Origin: Flavobacterium eburneipallidum
GTDB lineage: Bacteria > Bacteroidota > Bacteroidia > Flavobacteriales > Flavobacteriaceae
Length of the DNA: 64,000 nucleotides
Direction: 5' to 3'
NCBI RefSeq assembly: GCF_027111355.2
Contig: NZ_CP114291.2
Coordinates: 3,534,001 to 3,598,000 of the forward strand
The notes below the pieces were generated by a model that worked only from the letters and a program-made list of their open reading frames with translations, was not told where the DNA came from and searched no databases. Shown here piece after piece: positions 9,082 to 18,068 of this stretch; the first letter of the stretch is position 1, and each line of letters begins with the position of its first letter. A program made the position numbers and the translations under genes.

Positions 9082-10599
9082 ATGAACAAAAAAGTAATCC
9101 TTATGATTCTGGACGGTTGGGGAAATTCTCCTGACCCAAAAGTTTCTGCAATAGACAACGCCAACATTCCTTTTATCAATAGTTTATACACCAAATATCC
9201 AGTAGCTCAACTTCGAACTGATGGTTTGAACGTAGGTTTACCAGAAGGACAAATGGGAAATTCCGAGGTAGGACACATGAACCTTGGTGCAGGAAGAATT
9301 GTGTATCAAGATTTAGCAAAAATTAATTTGGCGGTAGCCAATAGCACTTTAGCCAAAGAACAAGTATTGGTGGATGCCTTTAACTATGCTAAAGACAAAA
9401 ACGTAAATGTTCACTTTTTAGGATTAGTATCTGACGGTGGAGTGCATTCACACACCTCACATTTAAGAGGTTTGATTGACGCTACTCAAGAATATGGATT
9501 AGAAAAAGTATTCGTTCACGCCTTTACTGATGGTCGTGATGTGGATCCAAAATCTGGAGCGACTTATATCCAAAATTTAGAAGATTATATTGCAAATACT
9601 TCTGTAAAAATTGCTTCGGTAGTGGGAAGATATTACGCCATGGATCGTGACAAACGTTGGGAAAGAGTAAAAATTGCTTATGATTTGTTGGTAAACGGAA
9701 CTGGAACACATTCAAAAAATCCAGTGGCGAACATTCAAGAAAGTTACGCCAACAACAAAACCGACGAATTTATTGACCCAATTATTGCCGTTGACGACAA
9801 CGACCAACCATTGGCAACGATAAAAGAAGATGATGTGGTTATTTTCTTCAACTTTAGAACCGACAGAGGACGTGAATTGACCGAAGCTTTATCGCAACAA
9901 GATTTCCACGAGCAAAATATGCACAAATTGAATTTGTACTATGTTACGCTGACCAATTATGATGAAACCTATCAAAACGTAAAAGTTGTTTATAACAAAG
10001 ACAACATTACAGAAACCCTTGGTGAAGTCTTGGAAAAAGCAGGCAAAAAACAAATCAGAATTGCCGAAACAGAGAAATATCCTCACGTAACCTTCTTCTT
10101 TTCGGGTGGTAGAGAATTACCATTCATTGGCGAAAGCCGAATCCTGAAAAACTCTCCAAAAGTAGCAACCTACGATTTGCAACCCGAAATGAGTGCTTTT
10201 GAATTAGCCGATGCTTTGGTTCCTGAATTAGAAAAAGGCGAAGTTGATTTTGTTTGTCTGAATTTTGCCAATGGAGATATGGTAGGACATACTGGAGATA
10301 TGCAAGCAGCAATCAAAGCTTGTGAAGCGGTTGATAAATGTGCCGAAAAAGTGATTACTGTGGCCTTGGCCAATGGTTACACCACATTAGTAATTGCCGA
10401 TCACGGAAACTGCGAAACAATGATTAACCCTGACGGAAGCCCAAATACGGCTCACACGACAAATCCTGTTCCGCTGATTTTAGTGGATAACGAATTAAAA
10501 GAAATTCATGATGGTGTTTTAGGTGATATGGCGCCAACCATTTTAGCCTTGATGGGTGTTGAACAGCCCGAAGCTATGACCAGACATTCGTTGTTGTAA
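9082..10599 (+). CDS. gpmI: 2,3-bisphosphoglycerate-independent phosphoglycerate mutase
   Basis: Glycolytic enzyme interconverting 3- and 2-phosphoglycerate through a phosphoserine intermediate, with two metal ions. The nucleophile Ser61 lies in MGNSEVGHMNLGAGR, and the N-terminal metal site begins LMILDGWG. The transferase-domain motifs GLVSDGGVHSH and FTDGRDVDP are present. The C-terminal metal ligands are in NFANGDMVGHTG and VIADHGNCE. At 505 aa it has full family length. It is monocistronic, with its own promoter and terminator. Confidence 0.98.
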   Translation: MNKKVILMILDGWGNSPDPKVSAIDNANIPFINSLYTKYPVAQLRTDGLNVGLPEGQMGNSEVGHMNLGAGRIVYQDLAKINLAVANSTLAKEQVLVDAFNYAKDKNVNVHFLGLVSDGGVHSHTSHLRGLIDATQEYGLEKVFVHAFTDGRDVDPKSGATYIQNLEDYIANTSVKIASVVGRYYAMDRDKRWERVKIAYDLLVNGTGTHSKNPVANIQESYANNKTDEFIDPIIAVDDNDQPLATIKEDDVVIFFNFRTDRGRELTEALSQQDFHEQNMHKLNLYYVTLTNYDETYQNVKVVYNKDNITETLGEVLEKAGKKQIRIAETEKYPHVTFFFSGGRELPFIGESRILKNSPKVATYDLQPEMSAFELADALVPELEKGEVDFVCLNFANGDMVGHTGDMQAAIKACEAVDKCAEKVITVALANGYTTLVIADHGNCETMINPDGSPNTAHTTNPVPLILVDNELKEIHDGVLGDMAPTILALMGVEQPEAMTRHSLL

Positions 10600-10620
10600 A
10601 ATCACAACCTATAATTTTTG

Positions 10621-10660
10621 AAAGCCACATCAATTTAATTTGAAGTGGCTTTTGTTTTTT
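10621..10660 (+). terminator. gpmI terminator
   Basis: Arms AAAGCCAC (10621-10628) and GTGGCTTT (10645-10652), followed by a T-rich run, 20 bp after the gpmI stop. Confidence 0.75.
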
Positions 10661-10730
10661 TACTCCTTTAACAAATTATAAATATTACTTAAACATTAGT
10701 TAAAAAAAATATTTTTAAAAGTATTACTAT

Positions 10731-10738
10731 TAGTTTTG
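10731..10738 (+). promoter_or_regulatory. Export-operon promoter -7 element (TAGTTTTG)
   Basis: TAGTTTTG fits TAnnTTTG, 17 bp before the tetR ATG. The imperfect dyad TTAAACATTAGTTAA around 10689-10703 could be an autoregulatory TetR operator; this is inference only. Confidence 0.5.
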
Positions 10739-10755
10739 CAATTAAAACAACCAAC

Positions 10756-11427
10756 ATGCAATCATTTTTATCGACTATACAAATTAAAGTCAATGAAAAA
10801 ATATATGTAAAAGATCCTGAAACCTCTGTTTTAGGCAAAAAAATTGTGCAAGAAAGTGTGCTTTTAATTGATGAAATTGGTTTTGATACTTTTACTTTCA
10901 AAAAACTGGGAGAAAGAATAGGCTCTAACGAAAGCTCTATTTATCGTTACTTTGAAAACAAACACAAATTACTGGTCTATTTATGTTCTTGGTATTGGAG
11001 CTGGATCGAATACAAAATGATATTCAAAACAACTAATATTGACGACCCAAAAGAACGCCTAAAAAGAGCCATAATTGTAGTTACAGAGAAAGCTCTAGAT
11101 GATCAAACTACAGCTCATATAAACGAAGCTATTTTGGGTAAAATAATCATTGCTGAATTTACAAAAACATTGCAAACTAAAGAAGTGGATCAAGAAAATA
11201 AAGAAGGTTTCTTTGCCATTTACAAAAGAGTAATCAATAGGATGGTAAGCATAGTAAATGAGGTAAACCCTGATTATCCTTATGCTAAATCCTTGGTTTC
11301 GACAATAGTTCAAGGAAGCTTGCATCAGCATTTTCTAACAGAACATCTAAAATCGATTACAAATTGTAACGAACCTACAGGAACAACTGACTTTTATCTT
11401 AACATTACCGAAAATATTTTAGGTTAA
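10756..11427 (+). CDS. TetR/AcrR-family transcriptional regulator
   Basis: A 223-aa regulator. The N-terminal TetR-type helix-turn-helix spans about residues 25-75: GKKIVQESVLLIDEIGF, then TFKKLGERIGSNESSIYRYFENKHKLLVYL, where the SSIYRYFENK recognition-helix motif is typical. The ligand-binding C-terminal half is unassigned. It is the first gene of an operon with the ABC, HlyD and TolC genes (24-bp gap to the ABC gene), so it most likely regulates that exporter locally. The effector is unknown. Confidence 0.9.
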   Translation: MQSFLSTIQIKVNEKIYVKDPETSVLGKKIVQESVLLIDEIGFDTFTFKKLGERIGSNESSIYRYFENKHKLLVYLCSWYWSWIEYKMIFKTTNIDDPKERLKRAIIVVTEKALDDQTTAHINEAILGKIIIAEFTKTLQTKEVDQENKEGFFAIYKRVINRMVSIVNEVNPDYPYAKSLVSTIVQGSLHQHFLTEHLKSITNCNEPTGTTDFYLNITENILG

Positions 11428-11450
11428 CTTTACCAAAAAAAAAGAATAAT

Positions 11451-13112
11451 ATGACTCCTTTAAGACGTTTTTTCAACTTACTCAAACTAGACAAAAGAGA
11501 TGTGTCTCAAATATTTTTCTATGCCATTTTTGCTGGAATAATAAGCTTATCACTTCCTCTTGGAATTCAAGCAATTACCAACTTAATACAATCAGGAAGA
11601 GTAAGTGCATCATGGATTGTTTTAATTATTTTAGTAGTTTTCGGGGTTGCCTTGGTGGGAATCTTATCATTAATGCAATTGCGCATCACCGAAAATTTAC
11701 AGCAAAAAATATTTGTTCGTGCCTCATTTGATTTTGGAGCTCGTTTACCAAAAATAAAAACAAGCCAGCTCTACAACAACTATCCGCCAGAGTTAGCCAA
11801 TCGTTTTTTTGATACTATTAGCATTCAAAAAGGAACATCAAAATTACTAATTGATTTTTCGGCAGCACTTTTACAAATAGTATTTGGCTTGATTTTACTG
11901 TCGTTATACCATCCTTATTTTATTATTTTCGGAATTTTATTGTTTTGTTTTTTATACTTCATTTTCAAGTTTTCTTATATATCAGGATTAGAAACGAGCT
12001 TAAAGGAGTCAAAGTTCAAATATAAAGTAGCCAGCTGGTTACAAGAAATTGCTAGAAATAATTTTAGTTTTAGAAATGAACTCAACTACAATTATGGTCT
12101 TCAAAAAAACAATAATTTAGTTGCTGATTATCTAAATTACAGAGAAAAACACTTCAATGTAATCAAGAGTCAATTCATACAATTGATTATTTTTAAAATT
12201 ATAATCACAGCCAGCTTACTATTAATTGGTGGATTTTTAGTACTGTCGCAAGAGATGAATATTGGTCAATTTGTTGCGGCAGAAATCATTATTTTGCTAG
12301 TTATCAATTCTTCTGAAAAAATAATATTTGGTCTAGAAACTTTTTATGACGTTCTAACTTCTATTGAAAAAATAGGACAAGTTACAGATATGGAGTTAGA
12401 AGAAGAAAACACATTTGACAGCGATACTTGTTATGCTAATATTACCATAGAAACAGAAAACCTCTCTTTCAAATTCCCTGATTCAGATACTGAAATTCTA
12501 AAATCCATAACATTAAAAATTGAACAAGGAGAAAAAATAGTAATTGAGGGAGAAAATGGCTCTGGCAAAACTTCGCTAATTCGAATTTTATCAGGATTAA
12601 TCCAAAAAACATCTGGTTCCTTTTTTATTAATGACGACACATTCAAAAAAATAAATCTGAAACAATATCGCTCTCAAATAGGAAGCATTACCCACGGCGA
12701 AACTCCTTTTGAAGGAACACTACTAGAAAACATTACATTTAATGACAAAAACATAAGTACCGAAGATTTAAAATGGGCCATTGAAGGCGTACAACTTTCA
12801 ACTTTTATAAAATCGTTACCCAAAGGACTACAGACAAGAGTTTATCCAGAAGGAAAACAATTATCTTCTTCTAATGCACAAAAAGTACTTTTGGCGAGAA
12901 GTATCATCCATAGACCGAAAATTTTATTTTATGAAGACCCTACAAATAAAATGGACGAAAAAGTAGCCAATGAAATTATCGACTTCATCACTTCAGAAAA
13001 AAACAAATGGACCATTATTGTTTCATCTAAAAATCCATATTGGAAAACCAAATGCAATAGAAATATCATTATGCAAAACGGAACAATTCAACTGGATTCA
13101 AAAACTAAATAA
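11451..13112 (+). CDS. ABC exporter half-transporter (TMD-NBD) with degenerate ATPase motifs
   Basis: A 553-aa inner-membrane half-transporter with about six membrane helices (residues 15-290) and a C-terminal nucleotide-binding domain (330-550). The Walker A is intact (GENGSGKTS, Lys373). Aligned by eye with HlyB-type domains, the Q-loop Gln is His415 and the LSGGQ signature reads LSSSN (471-475). The Walker B/catalytic pair Asp-Glu is Glu495-Asp496 (FYEDP), and the H-loop His is Ser526 (IIVSSK). It may therefore bind ATP but hydrolyse it slowly or not at all. No N-terminal C39 peptidase domain is present. It lies 2 bp before the HlyD gene. The partner genes suggest a type I-like export complex; the cargo is unknown. 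Confidence 0.85.
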   Translation: MTPLRRFFNLLKLDKRDVSQIFFYAIFAGIISLSLPLGIQAITNLIQSGRVSASWIVLIILVVFGVALVGILSLMQLRITENLQQKIFVRASFDFGARLPKIKTSQLYNNYPPELANRFFDTISIQKGTSKLLIDFSAALLQIVFGLILLSLYHPYFIIFGILLFCFLYFIFKFSYISGLETSLKESKFKYKVASWLQEIARNNFSFRNELNYNYGLQKNNNLVADYLNYREKHFNVIKSQFIQLIIFKIIITASLLLIGGFLVLSQEMNIGQFVAAEIIILLVINSSEKIIFGLETFYDVLTSIEKIGQVTDMELEEENTFDSDTCYANITIETENLSFKFPDSDTEILKSITLKIEQGEKIVIEGENGSGKTSLIRILSGLIQKTSGSFFINDDTFKKINLKQYRSQIGSITHGETPFEGTLLENITFNDKNISTEDLKWAIEGVQLSTFIKSLPKGLQTRVYPEGKQLSSSNAQKVLLARSIIHRPKILFYEDPTNKMDEKVANEIIDFITSEKNKWTIIVSSKNPYWKTKCNRNIIMQNGTIQLDSKTK

Positions 13113-13114
13113 TC

Positions 13115-14461
13115 ATGCTAAATATATCTGACAATAAAACAAAGTTACCAACTTTAGAACGCTTTGTAACAGTAAAAAACTTAAGCAACAGGCCTCATTA
13201 CAAAATTTTAAATCAAATTATCGCAGGAGTTTCTATCATAGCTTTTGCATCTTTTTTCCTACCTTGGACACAAACCATTTCAGGAACAGGAAGTGTCACT
13301 ACCTTGAAACCAAACCAAAGGCCACAATCCATACAAAGTGTTATTTCGGGGCGAATTGAAAAATGGTATGTCCAAGAAGGTGATTTTGTCAAAAAAGGTG
13401 ATACTATCTTATTTATTTCTGAAATAAAAGAAGACTATATGGATCCTAATTTAGTAGCCAATACTAAAAACCAAATGGACGCCAAAAAACAATCATTGGA
13501 ATCCTATGGTTCAAAAGTAACTACCCTTTCAGGTCAAATTCAAGCTATCGAAAGAGAAAAAACATTAAAACTAGAACAAGCAGAAAATAAAATCAAACAA
13601 TCTGTATTAAAAATAAAGAGTGATAGTATTGATTTAATTGCTGTAAAAACACAATTACGAATTGCCAATACTCAATACAATCGTTCAGTTCAACTGAACA
13701 AAGAAGGACTAAAACCGCTAACTGATGTCGAAGAAAAAAGACTAAAGCTACAAGAAGTTGAAGCCAAAATCATAACCCAAGAAAACAAATACTTGACCAG
13801 TAAAAACGAATTGATTAATGCCAAGGTAGAAATAAACCGAATTGGAGCCGAATATGCCGAAAAAGTTTCGAAAGCCAATAGTGATAAATTCACCGCTTTG
13901 AGTAGTCAATTTGACACTGATGCTCAAGTAAACAAACTTCAAAATCAATACACCAATTACAGCATCCGCAACGGAATGTACTACATCAAAGCCTCACAAA
14001 ATGGCTACATCAATAGAGCTTTACAATCTGGTATTGGCGAAACGATTAAAGAAGGAACGCCCATCGCAACCATAATGCCATCAGAATATGATATTGCAGT
14101 AGAAACCTTTGTTAATCCTATTGATCTTCCGTTGATTACCAAGGGAGAAAAAGTTAGAATTTGGTTTGATGGATGGCCTGCTATTGTATTTTCTGGATGG
14201 CCCAATATGTCATACGGAACTTTTGGTGGCGAAATTGTTGCTATCGAAAACTTTATTAGCGAAAACGGAAAATACAGAGTATTAATTGCTCCTGACAAAA
14301 ACGAACACAAATGGCCTAAACAATTGAGTATCGGTGCTGGAGCACAAACCATCGCTTTACTAGACAATGTTCCAGTTTGGTTTGAATTATGGAGAACCCT
14401 AAACGGATTCCCTCCTAACTATTACAAACCAACAACAAAAACAACAAAAGACAAAAAATAA
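13115..14461 (+). CDS. HlyD-family membrane fusion (periplasmic adaptor) protein
   Basis: A 448-aa adaptor linking the inner-membrane ABC protein to an outer-membrane channel. There is one membrane helix at about residues 33-52. The first half of the lipoyl/barrel-sandwich domain follows (SGRIEKWYVQEGDFVKKGD). Residues 110-285 form a long coiled-coil hairpin rich in Lys, Gln and Glu. The second half-motif is YIKASQNGYINRALQSGIGE, followed by a beta-barrel region. Its stop codon overlaps the ATG of the TolC-family gene (TAATG), implying coupled translation. Confidence 0.92.
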   Translation: MLNISDNKTKLPTLERFVTVKNLSNRPHYKILNQIIAGVSIIAFASFFLPWTQTISGTGSVTTLKPNQRPQSIQSVISGRIEKWYVQEGDFVKKGDTILFISEIKEDYMDPNLVANTKNQMDAKKQSLESYGSKVTTLSGQIQAIEREKTLKLEQAENKIKQSVLKIKSDSIDLIAVKTQLRIANTQYNRSVQLNKEGLKPLTDVEEKRLKLQEVEAKIITQENKYLTSKNELINAKVEINRIGAEYAEKVSKANSDKFTALSSQFDTDAQVNKLQNQYTNYSIRNGMYYIKASQNGYINRALQSGIGETIKEGTPIATIMPSEYDIAVETFVNPIDLPLITKGEKVRIWFDGWPAIVFSGWPNMSYGTFGGEIVAIENFISENGKYRVLIAPDKNEHKWPKQLSIGAGAQTIALLDNVPVWFELWRTLNGFPPNYYKPTTKTTKDKK

Positions 14462-15846
14462 TGAAACAGCTATTTTTAGTTTTCTTATGTATTGCATCGG
14501 CAGCAGCACAAAATGTTGTATCAAAGGAATTTGATTACAATGAATTTTTGGGCTACGTAAAAAAATACCATCCATTGGTCAAAAATGCTAATTTAGAAAT
14601 TAGTAAAGCGCAAGCCAATTTGATGATGGCAAGAGGTGGATTCGATCCAAAAATAGAAGTAGATTTTAGCGAAAAACAATTTAAAGACAAAGAATATTAC
14701 TCTATCCTGAACAGCAGTTTCAAAATCCCTACTTGGTACGGAGTAGAGATAAAAGCAGGTTTTGACAACAGTGAAGGCGTATATTTAAACCCTCAAAACA
14801 CGCTTCCAAACCAAGGTTCAACTTCGTTAGGAATAACAGTTCCGCTAGGACAAGGATTATTAATCAATCAAAGAATGGCCGATGTTCGAAAAGCTAAAAT
14901 GCAAATTCAATTGAGCCAAGCCGAAAGAAAACTTCAAGCCGTTGCAATTTTGTATGATGCCTCTGTAGCCTACTTTAATTGGAAAAAAAGCTTTGATGAA
15001 GTGATTTTGTATGAGCAGTATAATAAAAATGCACAAATTAGATTCAAAGGAATTAAAAATTTAATCCAGCAAGGCGACAAACCCGCAATTGATAGTATCG
15101 AAGCAGGAATAATTGTAAAAAACCGAACACTAAATCTGATTGATGCCCAGCTAAAATTGGCCAAAGCCAAATTAGAACTATCTAATTTTATTTGGTTAGA
15201 AAACAATATCCCATTGGAATTGTCAGACGAACTGATTCCAGAAACAGAACTAGAATTTACGATTCAAGAAACCTTAAAAACAAACGATTTACTAAATGCT
15301 GATTTTTCGATTACCAATCATCCAAAAATTAATGCCTTGCAAAGCAAAATCGACATTTTAAATGTGGACAAAAAACTAAAAGCCAACATGCTCCTTCCAA
15401 AAATTGACATTGGCTATTCTTATTTATCTGAACCTAGCTATTTTGACCAGTATCAATTTGAAAATTACAAAATTGGTTTGGATTTTTATTTCCCTTTATT
15501 TCTTCGCAAAGAACGTGGTGGCTTGAAATTAGCAAAATATAAAATACAAGAAACGGAATTTGCCTTGAGTCTAGAAAAAGTGCAATTGACCAATAAAATC
15601 AATGCTCAAAAAATGGAAATTGAATCTTTATTAAAACAAAAAGAATTAGTAAAAAGTTTAGCTCAAGACAATTCGATGATGTTAAATTCTGAAGAAAGAT
15701 TATTCTCTTTTGGAGAAAGCTCTTTGTTTTTAATCAATACTCGCGAAAACAATTTAGTAAGTGCCCAACTTTCGAAAATTGCTTTAGAAAACCGATATTT
15801 TATCTCCAACTCCGAGCTCTTTAAAATAATGGCCAATTTGGATTAA
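14461..15846 (+). CDS. TolC-family outer-membrane efflux protein
   Basis: A 461-aa outer-membrane channel protein. It has a signal peptide (MKQLFLVFLCIASAAAQ) and two repeats of long helices and short strands typical of TolC/OEP proteins. An example is YVKKYHPLVKNANLEISKAQ with the paired SITNHPKINALQSKIDIL. It is the last gene of the tetR-ABC-hlyD-tolC operon. Together the three structural proteins would span the envelope from cytoplasm to exterior. Confidence 0.92.
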   Translation: MKQLFLVFLCIASAAAQNVVSKEFDYNEFLGYVKKYHPLVKNANLEISKAQANLMMARGGFDPKIEVDFSEKQFKDKEYYSILNSSFKIPTWYGVEIKAGFDNSEGVYLNPQNTLPNQGSTSLGITVPLGQGLLINQRMADVRKAKMQIQLSQAERKLQAVAILYDASVAYFNWKKSFDEVILYEQYNKNAQIRFKGIKNLIQQGDKPAIDSIEAGIIVKNRTLNLIDAQLKLAKAKLELSNFIWLENNIPLELSDELIPETELEFTIQETLKTNDLLNADFSITNHPKINALQSKIDILNVDKKLKANMLLPKIDIGYSYLSEPSYFDQYQFENYKIGLDFYFPLFLRKERGGLKLAKYKIQETEFALSLEKVQLTNKINAQKMEIESLLKQKELVKSLAQDNSMMLNSEERLFSFGESSLFLINTRENNLVSAQLSKIALENRYFISNSELFKIMANLD

Positions 15847-15870
15847 ATAATTTTAAAAATTGTATTTTTG
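15837..15870 (+). promoter_or_regulatory. map promoter (TTTG, 22 bp, TATTTTTG)
   Basis: The -7 element TATTTTTG is at 15863-15870 and a TTTG at 15837-15840 lies 22 bp upstream, within the usual Bacteroidota spacing. It overlaps the end of the tolC-family gene, so map has its own promoter. Confidence 0.6.
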
Positions 15871-15887
15871 CGCCTTATTTTACGAAA

Positions 15888-16706
15888 ATGATAATCCAAA
15901 AAACAAGAGAAGAAATAGAATTAATGCGTGAAAGTGCCTTAATCGTATCCAAAACATTAGGAATGATTGCTTCCGAAATCAAACCCGGAGTAACCACTTT
16001 ACATTTAGATAAATTAGCCGAAGAATTCATTCGTGATCACGGAGCTGTTCCAAGTTTTCTCGGACTGTATGGTTTCCCTAACTCACTTTGCATGAGTCCA
16101 AATGCACAAGTCGTACACGGAATCCCAAACAACAAACCACTAGAAAGTGGCGATGTGATTTCGGTAGATTGCGGTGCATTCAAAAATGGATTTCATGGTG
16201 ACCATGCTTATTCTTTCGAGATTGGCGAAGTAGCCGAGGATGTTAAAAAATTATTGCGTGTTACCAAAGAATCTTTATACGTAGGAATTCGTGAATTAAA
16301 AATCGGAAACCGCGTGGAAGATGTAGGTAATGCTATCCAAAAATACACCGAAGCACACGGTTATGGCGTGGTTCGAGAATTAGTAGGTCACGGTGTAGGT
16401 CAAAAAATGCACGAAGATCCCGAAATGCCGAATTATGGTAAAAGAGGTCGTGGAAAATTATTTGTCGAAGGAATGGTTGTAGCCATTGAACCGATGATTA
16501 ATATGGGAACCCGAAACATCAAGCAACTCAAAGACGGTTGGACAATTCTAACTGCCGACGGAAAACCATCTGCGCATTTCGAACACGATGTGGCTATCAT
16601 TGACGGAAAACCAGAGATTTTATCGACTTTCAAATACATTTATCAGGCTTTAGGAATTGAAAGTAATGAGGAAGATGAGTTTAGAAAAGTGCCTTTGGTA
16701 CTTTAA
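15888..16706 (+). CDS. map: Type I methionyl aminopeptidase
   Basis: Removes the N-terminal Met from nascent proteins using a dinuclear metal centre. Family motifs are in order: the substrate-pocket His region VVHGIPN, metal ligands in ISVDCGAFKNGFHGDHAYSF, then GHGVGQKMHEDP with a metal His, AIEPM, and a final FEHDVAI carrying the last Glu ligand. At 272 aa it is slightly longer than the E. coli enzyme, as is usual in Flavobacteriia. A GxxExxY cassette follows. Confidence 0.96.
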   Translation: MIIQKTREEIELMRESALIVSKTLGMIASEIKPGVTTLHLDKLAEEFIRDHGAVPSFLGLYGFPNSLCMSPNAQVVHGIPNNKPLESGDVISVDCGAFKNGFHGDHAYSFEIGEVAEDVKKLLRVTKESLYVGIRELKIGNRVEDVGNAIQKYTEAHGYGVVRELVGHGVGQKMHEDPEMPNYGKRGRGKLFVEGMVVAIEPMINMGTRNIKQLKDGWTILTADGKPSAHFEHDVAIIDGKPEILSTFKYIYQALGIESNEEDEFRKVPLVL

Positions 16707-16707
16707 A

Positions 16708-16760
16708 TAATTTCGCGAAGATTCGCAAAGTTTACTCAAAGATTCACAAAAACTCAAAAG
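16708..16760. repeat. TTCGC/GATTC-rich flank, left side of GxxExxY cassette
   Basis: Short direct and inverted pieces such as TTCGCGAAGATTCGCAAAG and AAAGATTCACAAA. The matching right flank at 17173-17219 contains GCGAATCTCTGTGATTC and ACTTTGCGAAATAAAT in inverted orientation. Together they look like degenerate inverted repeats around the small gene. Confidence 0.45.
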
Positions 16761-16764
16761 TATT

Positions 16765-17172
16765 ATGGTTAACGACAATTTAGAAATAAGTGAAGAATTA
16801 AATGCACTTTCATATAAAATTATAGGATTAGCAATTGAAGTTCATCGTCAATTAGGACCAGGTCTTTTGGAATCAGCATATCAACAATGTTTGTTTTATG
16901 AAATTAAAAAAGCAGGGTTAAAAGTTGAAAAAGAAATAACTCTTCCAATAATTTATAAAGAAATACAACTCGATCAAGGATACAGAATTGATTTACTTAT
17001 TGAAGACAAATTAGTTATTGAATTAAAAACTGTAGAAAATTTTACTTCAGTTCATTTTGCACAACTACTTACCTATTTAAAATTAGGAAATTACCCTTTG
17101 GGATTATTAATCAATTATAATTCTAAAATTTTAAGAAACAATATAAAACGATTTATAAATTCAAGTCTTTAA
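16765..17172 (+). CDS. GxxExxY-family protein
   Basis: A 135-aa protein with the family signature GPGLLESAYQQC and a nuclease-like core. The core shows in YRIDLLIEDKLVIELKTVE, which resembles the D...ExK active site of PD-(D/E)XK enzymes, and in the downstream QLLTYLKLGNYPLGLLINYN. The family is widespread and scattered in Bacteroidota; its biochemical role is not established to my knowledge. Repeat-like flanks on both sides and its position between housekeeping genes suggest a mobile cassette. Confidence 0.88.
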   Translation: MVNDNLEISEELNALSYKIIGLAIEVHRQLGPGLLESAYQQCLFYEIKKAGLKVEKEITLPIIYKEIQLDQGYRIDLLIEDKLVIELKTVENFTSVHFAQLLTYLKLGNYPLGLLINYNSKILRNNIKRFINSSL

Positions 17173-17219
17173 AACTCGGCGAATCTCTGTGATTCCCTTT
17201 GTGTGACTTTGCGAAATAA
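17173..17219. repeat. TTCGC/GATTC-rich flank, right side of GxxExxY cassette
   Basis: Contains GCGAATCTCTGTGATTC and CTTTGCGAAAT. Its reverse complement resembles the left flank at 16708-16760, giving imperfect inverted flanks around the GxxExxY gene. Confidence 0.45.
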
Positions 17220-17221
17220 AT

Positions 17222-17986
17222 ATGAAAAAACTTTTCAAACTCATCCTCAATACCATTCCTCGTCCACTATTAATTCGTTTGAGTTATGTAGCGCGACCAA
17301 TTATTGCTTTTTCATTAAAAGGAACCAAATTCACAGATCCTATCGACGGAAAAAGTTTCAAATCGATGTTGCCTTATGGGTATGAAAAACAACGTAATAA
17401 TGTACTTTCGCCAAGTACACTGTCCCTAGAAAGACATCGTTTGTTGTGGTTATATCTCAACGAGCAAACTGATTTTTTTACCGCTCCAAAAAAAGTATTG
17501 CATTTTGCACCTGAACAAGCTTTTTATAAAATGTTCCGCAAGCAAAAAAACTTGGATTATACCACAACCGATTTGTTTTCGCCTTTGGCAGATGTAAAAG
17601 CGGACATTTGTAATTTACCTTTTGAAGACAATCAATACGATGTGATTTTATGCAACCACGTTTTAGAACACATTCCAGACGATACAAAAGCGATGCAGGA
17701 ATTATTCCGAGTTTTGAAACCTGGTGGAATGGCAATTCTTCAAATTCCGCAAGACTTGAAAAGAGATGTAACTTTTGCTGACGATTCCATTACCGATCAA
17801 AAAGAGCGTGCCAAAATATTCGGGCAATATGACCACGTTCGGATTTATGGACGTGATTATTTTGATAAATTGAGAAGCATTGGTTTTACCGTAATCGAAG
17901 AAGATTACACTAATAAAATCGCTCCTGAATTGGTCGAAAAATATTGTTTAGCCCAAGGCGAAATTATTCCAGTTTGTTATAAATAA
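17222..17986 (+). CDS. Class I SAM-dependent methyltransferase (type 11-like)
   Basis: A 254-aa cytoplasmic methyltransferase. The SAM fold shows a variant motif I (KKVLHFAPEQAFYKMF, without the usual GxGxG), an acidic strand-2 end in TTTDL, then DVILCNHVLEHIPDD and LKPGGMAILQIPQ, which are standard methyltransferase_11 motifs. The substrate is unknown. The segment before residue 80 contains a basic, cysteine-free N-terminal region of unknown role. The ATG immediately follows the repeat flank of the GxxExxY cassette. Confidence 0.85.
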   Translation: MKKLFKLILNTIPRPLLIRLSYVARPIIAFSLKGTKFTDPIDGKSFKSMLPYGYEKQRNNVLSPSTLSLERHRLLWLYLNEQTDFFTAPKKVLHFAPEQAFYKMFRKQKNLDYTTTDLFSPLADVKADICNLPFEDNQYDVILCNHVLEHIPDDTKAMQELFRVLKPGGMAILQIPQDLKRDVTFADDSITDQKERAKIFGQYDHVRIYGRDYFDKLRSIGFTVIEEDYTNKIAPELVEKYCLAQGEIIPVCYK

Positions 17987-18068
17987 CTTAAAATTCAGCC
18001 AAGTTTTATTCGAAAATAATTTAGCAAAACATATTTCGTTATATTTACCATTCAACAATTACGATACT

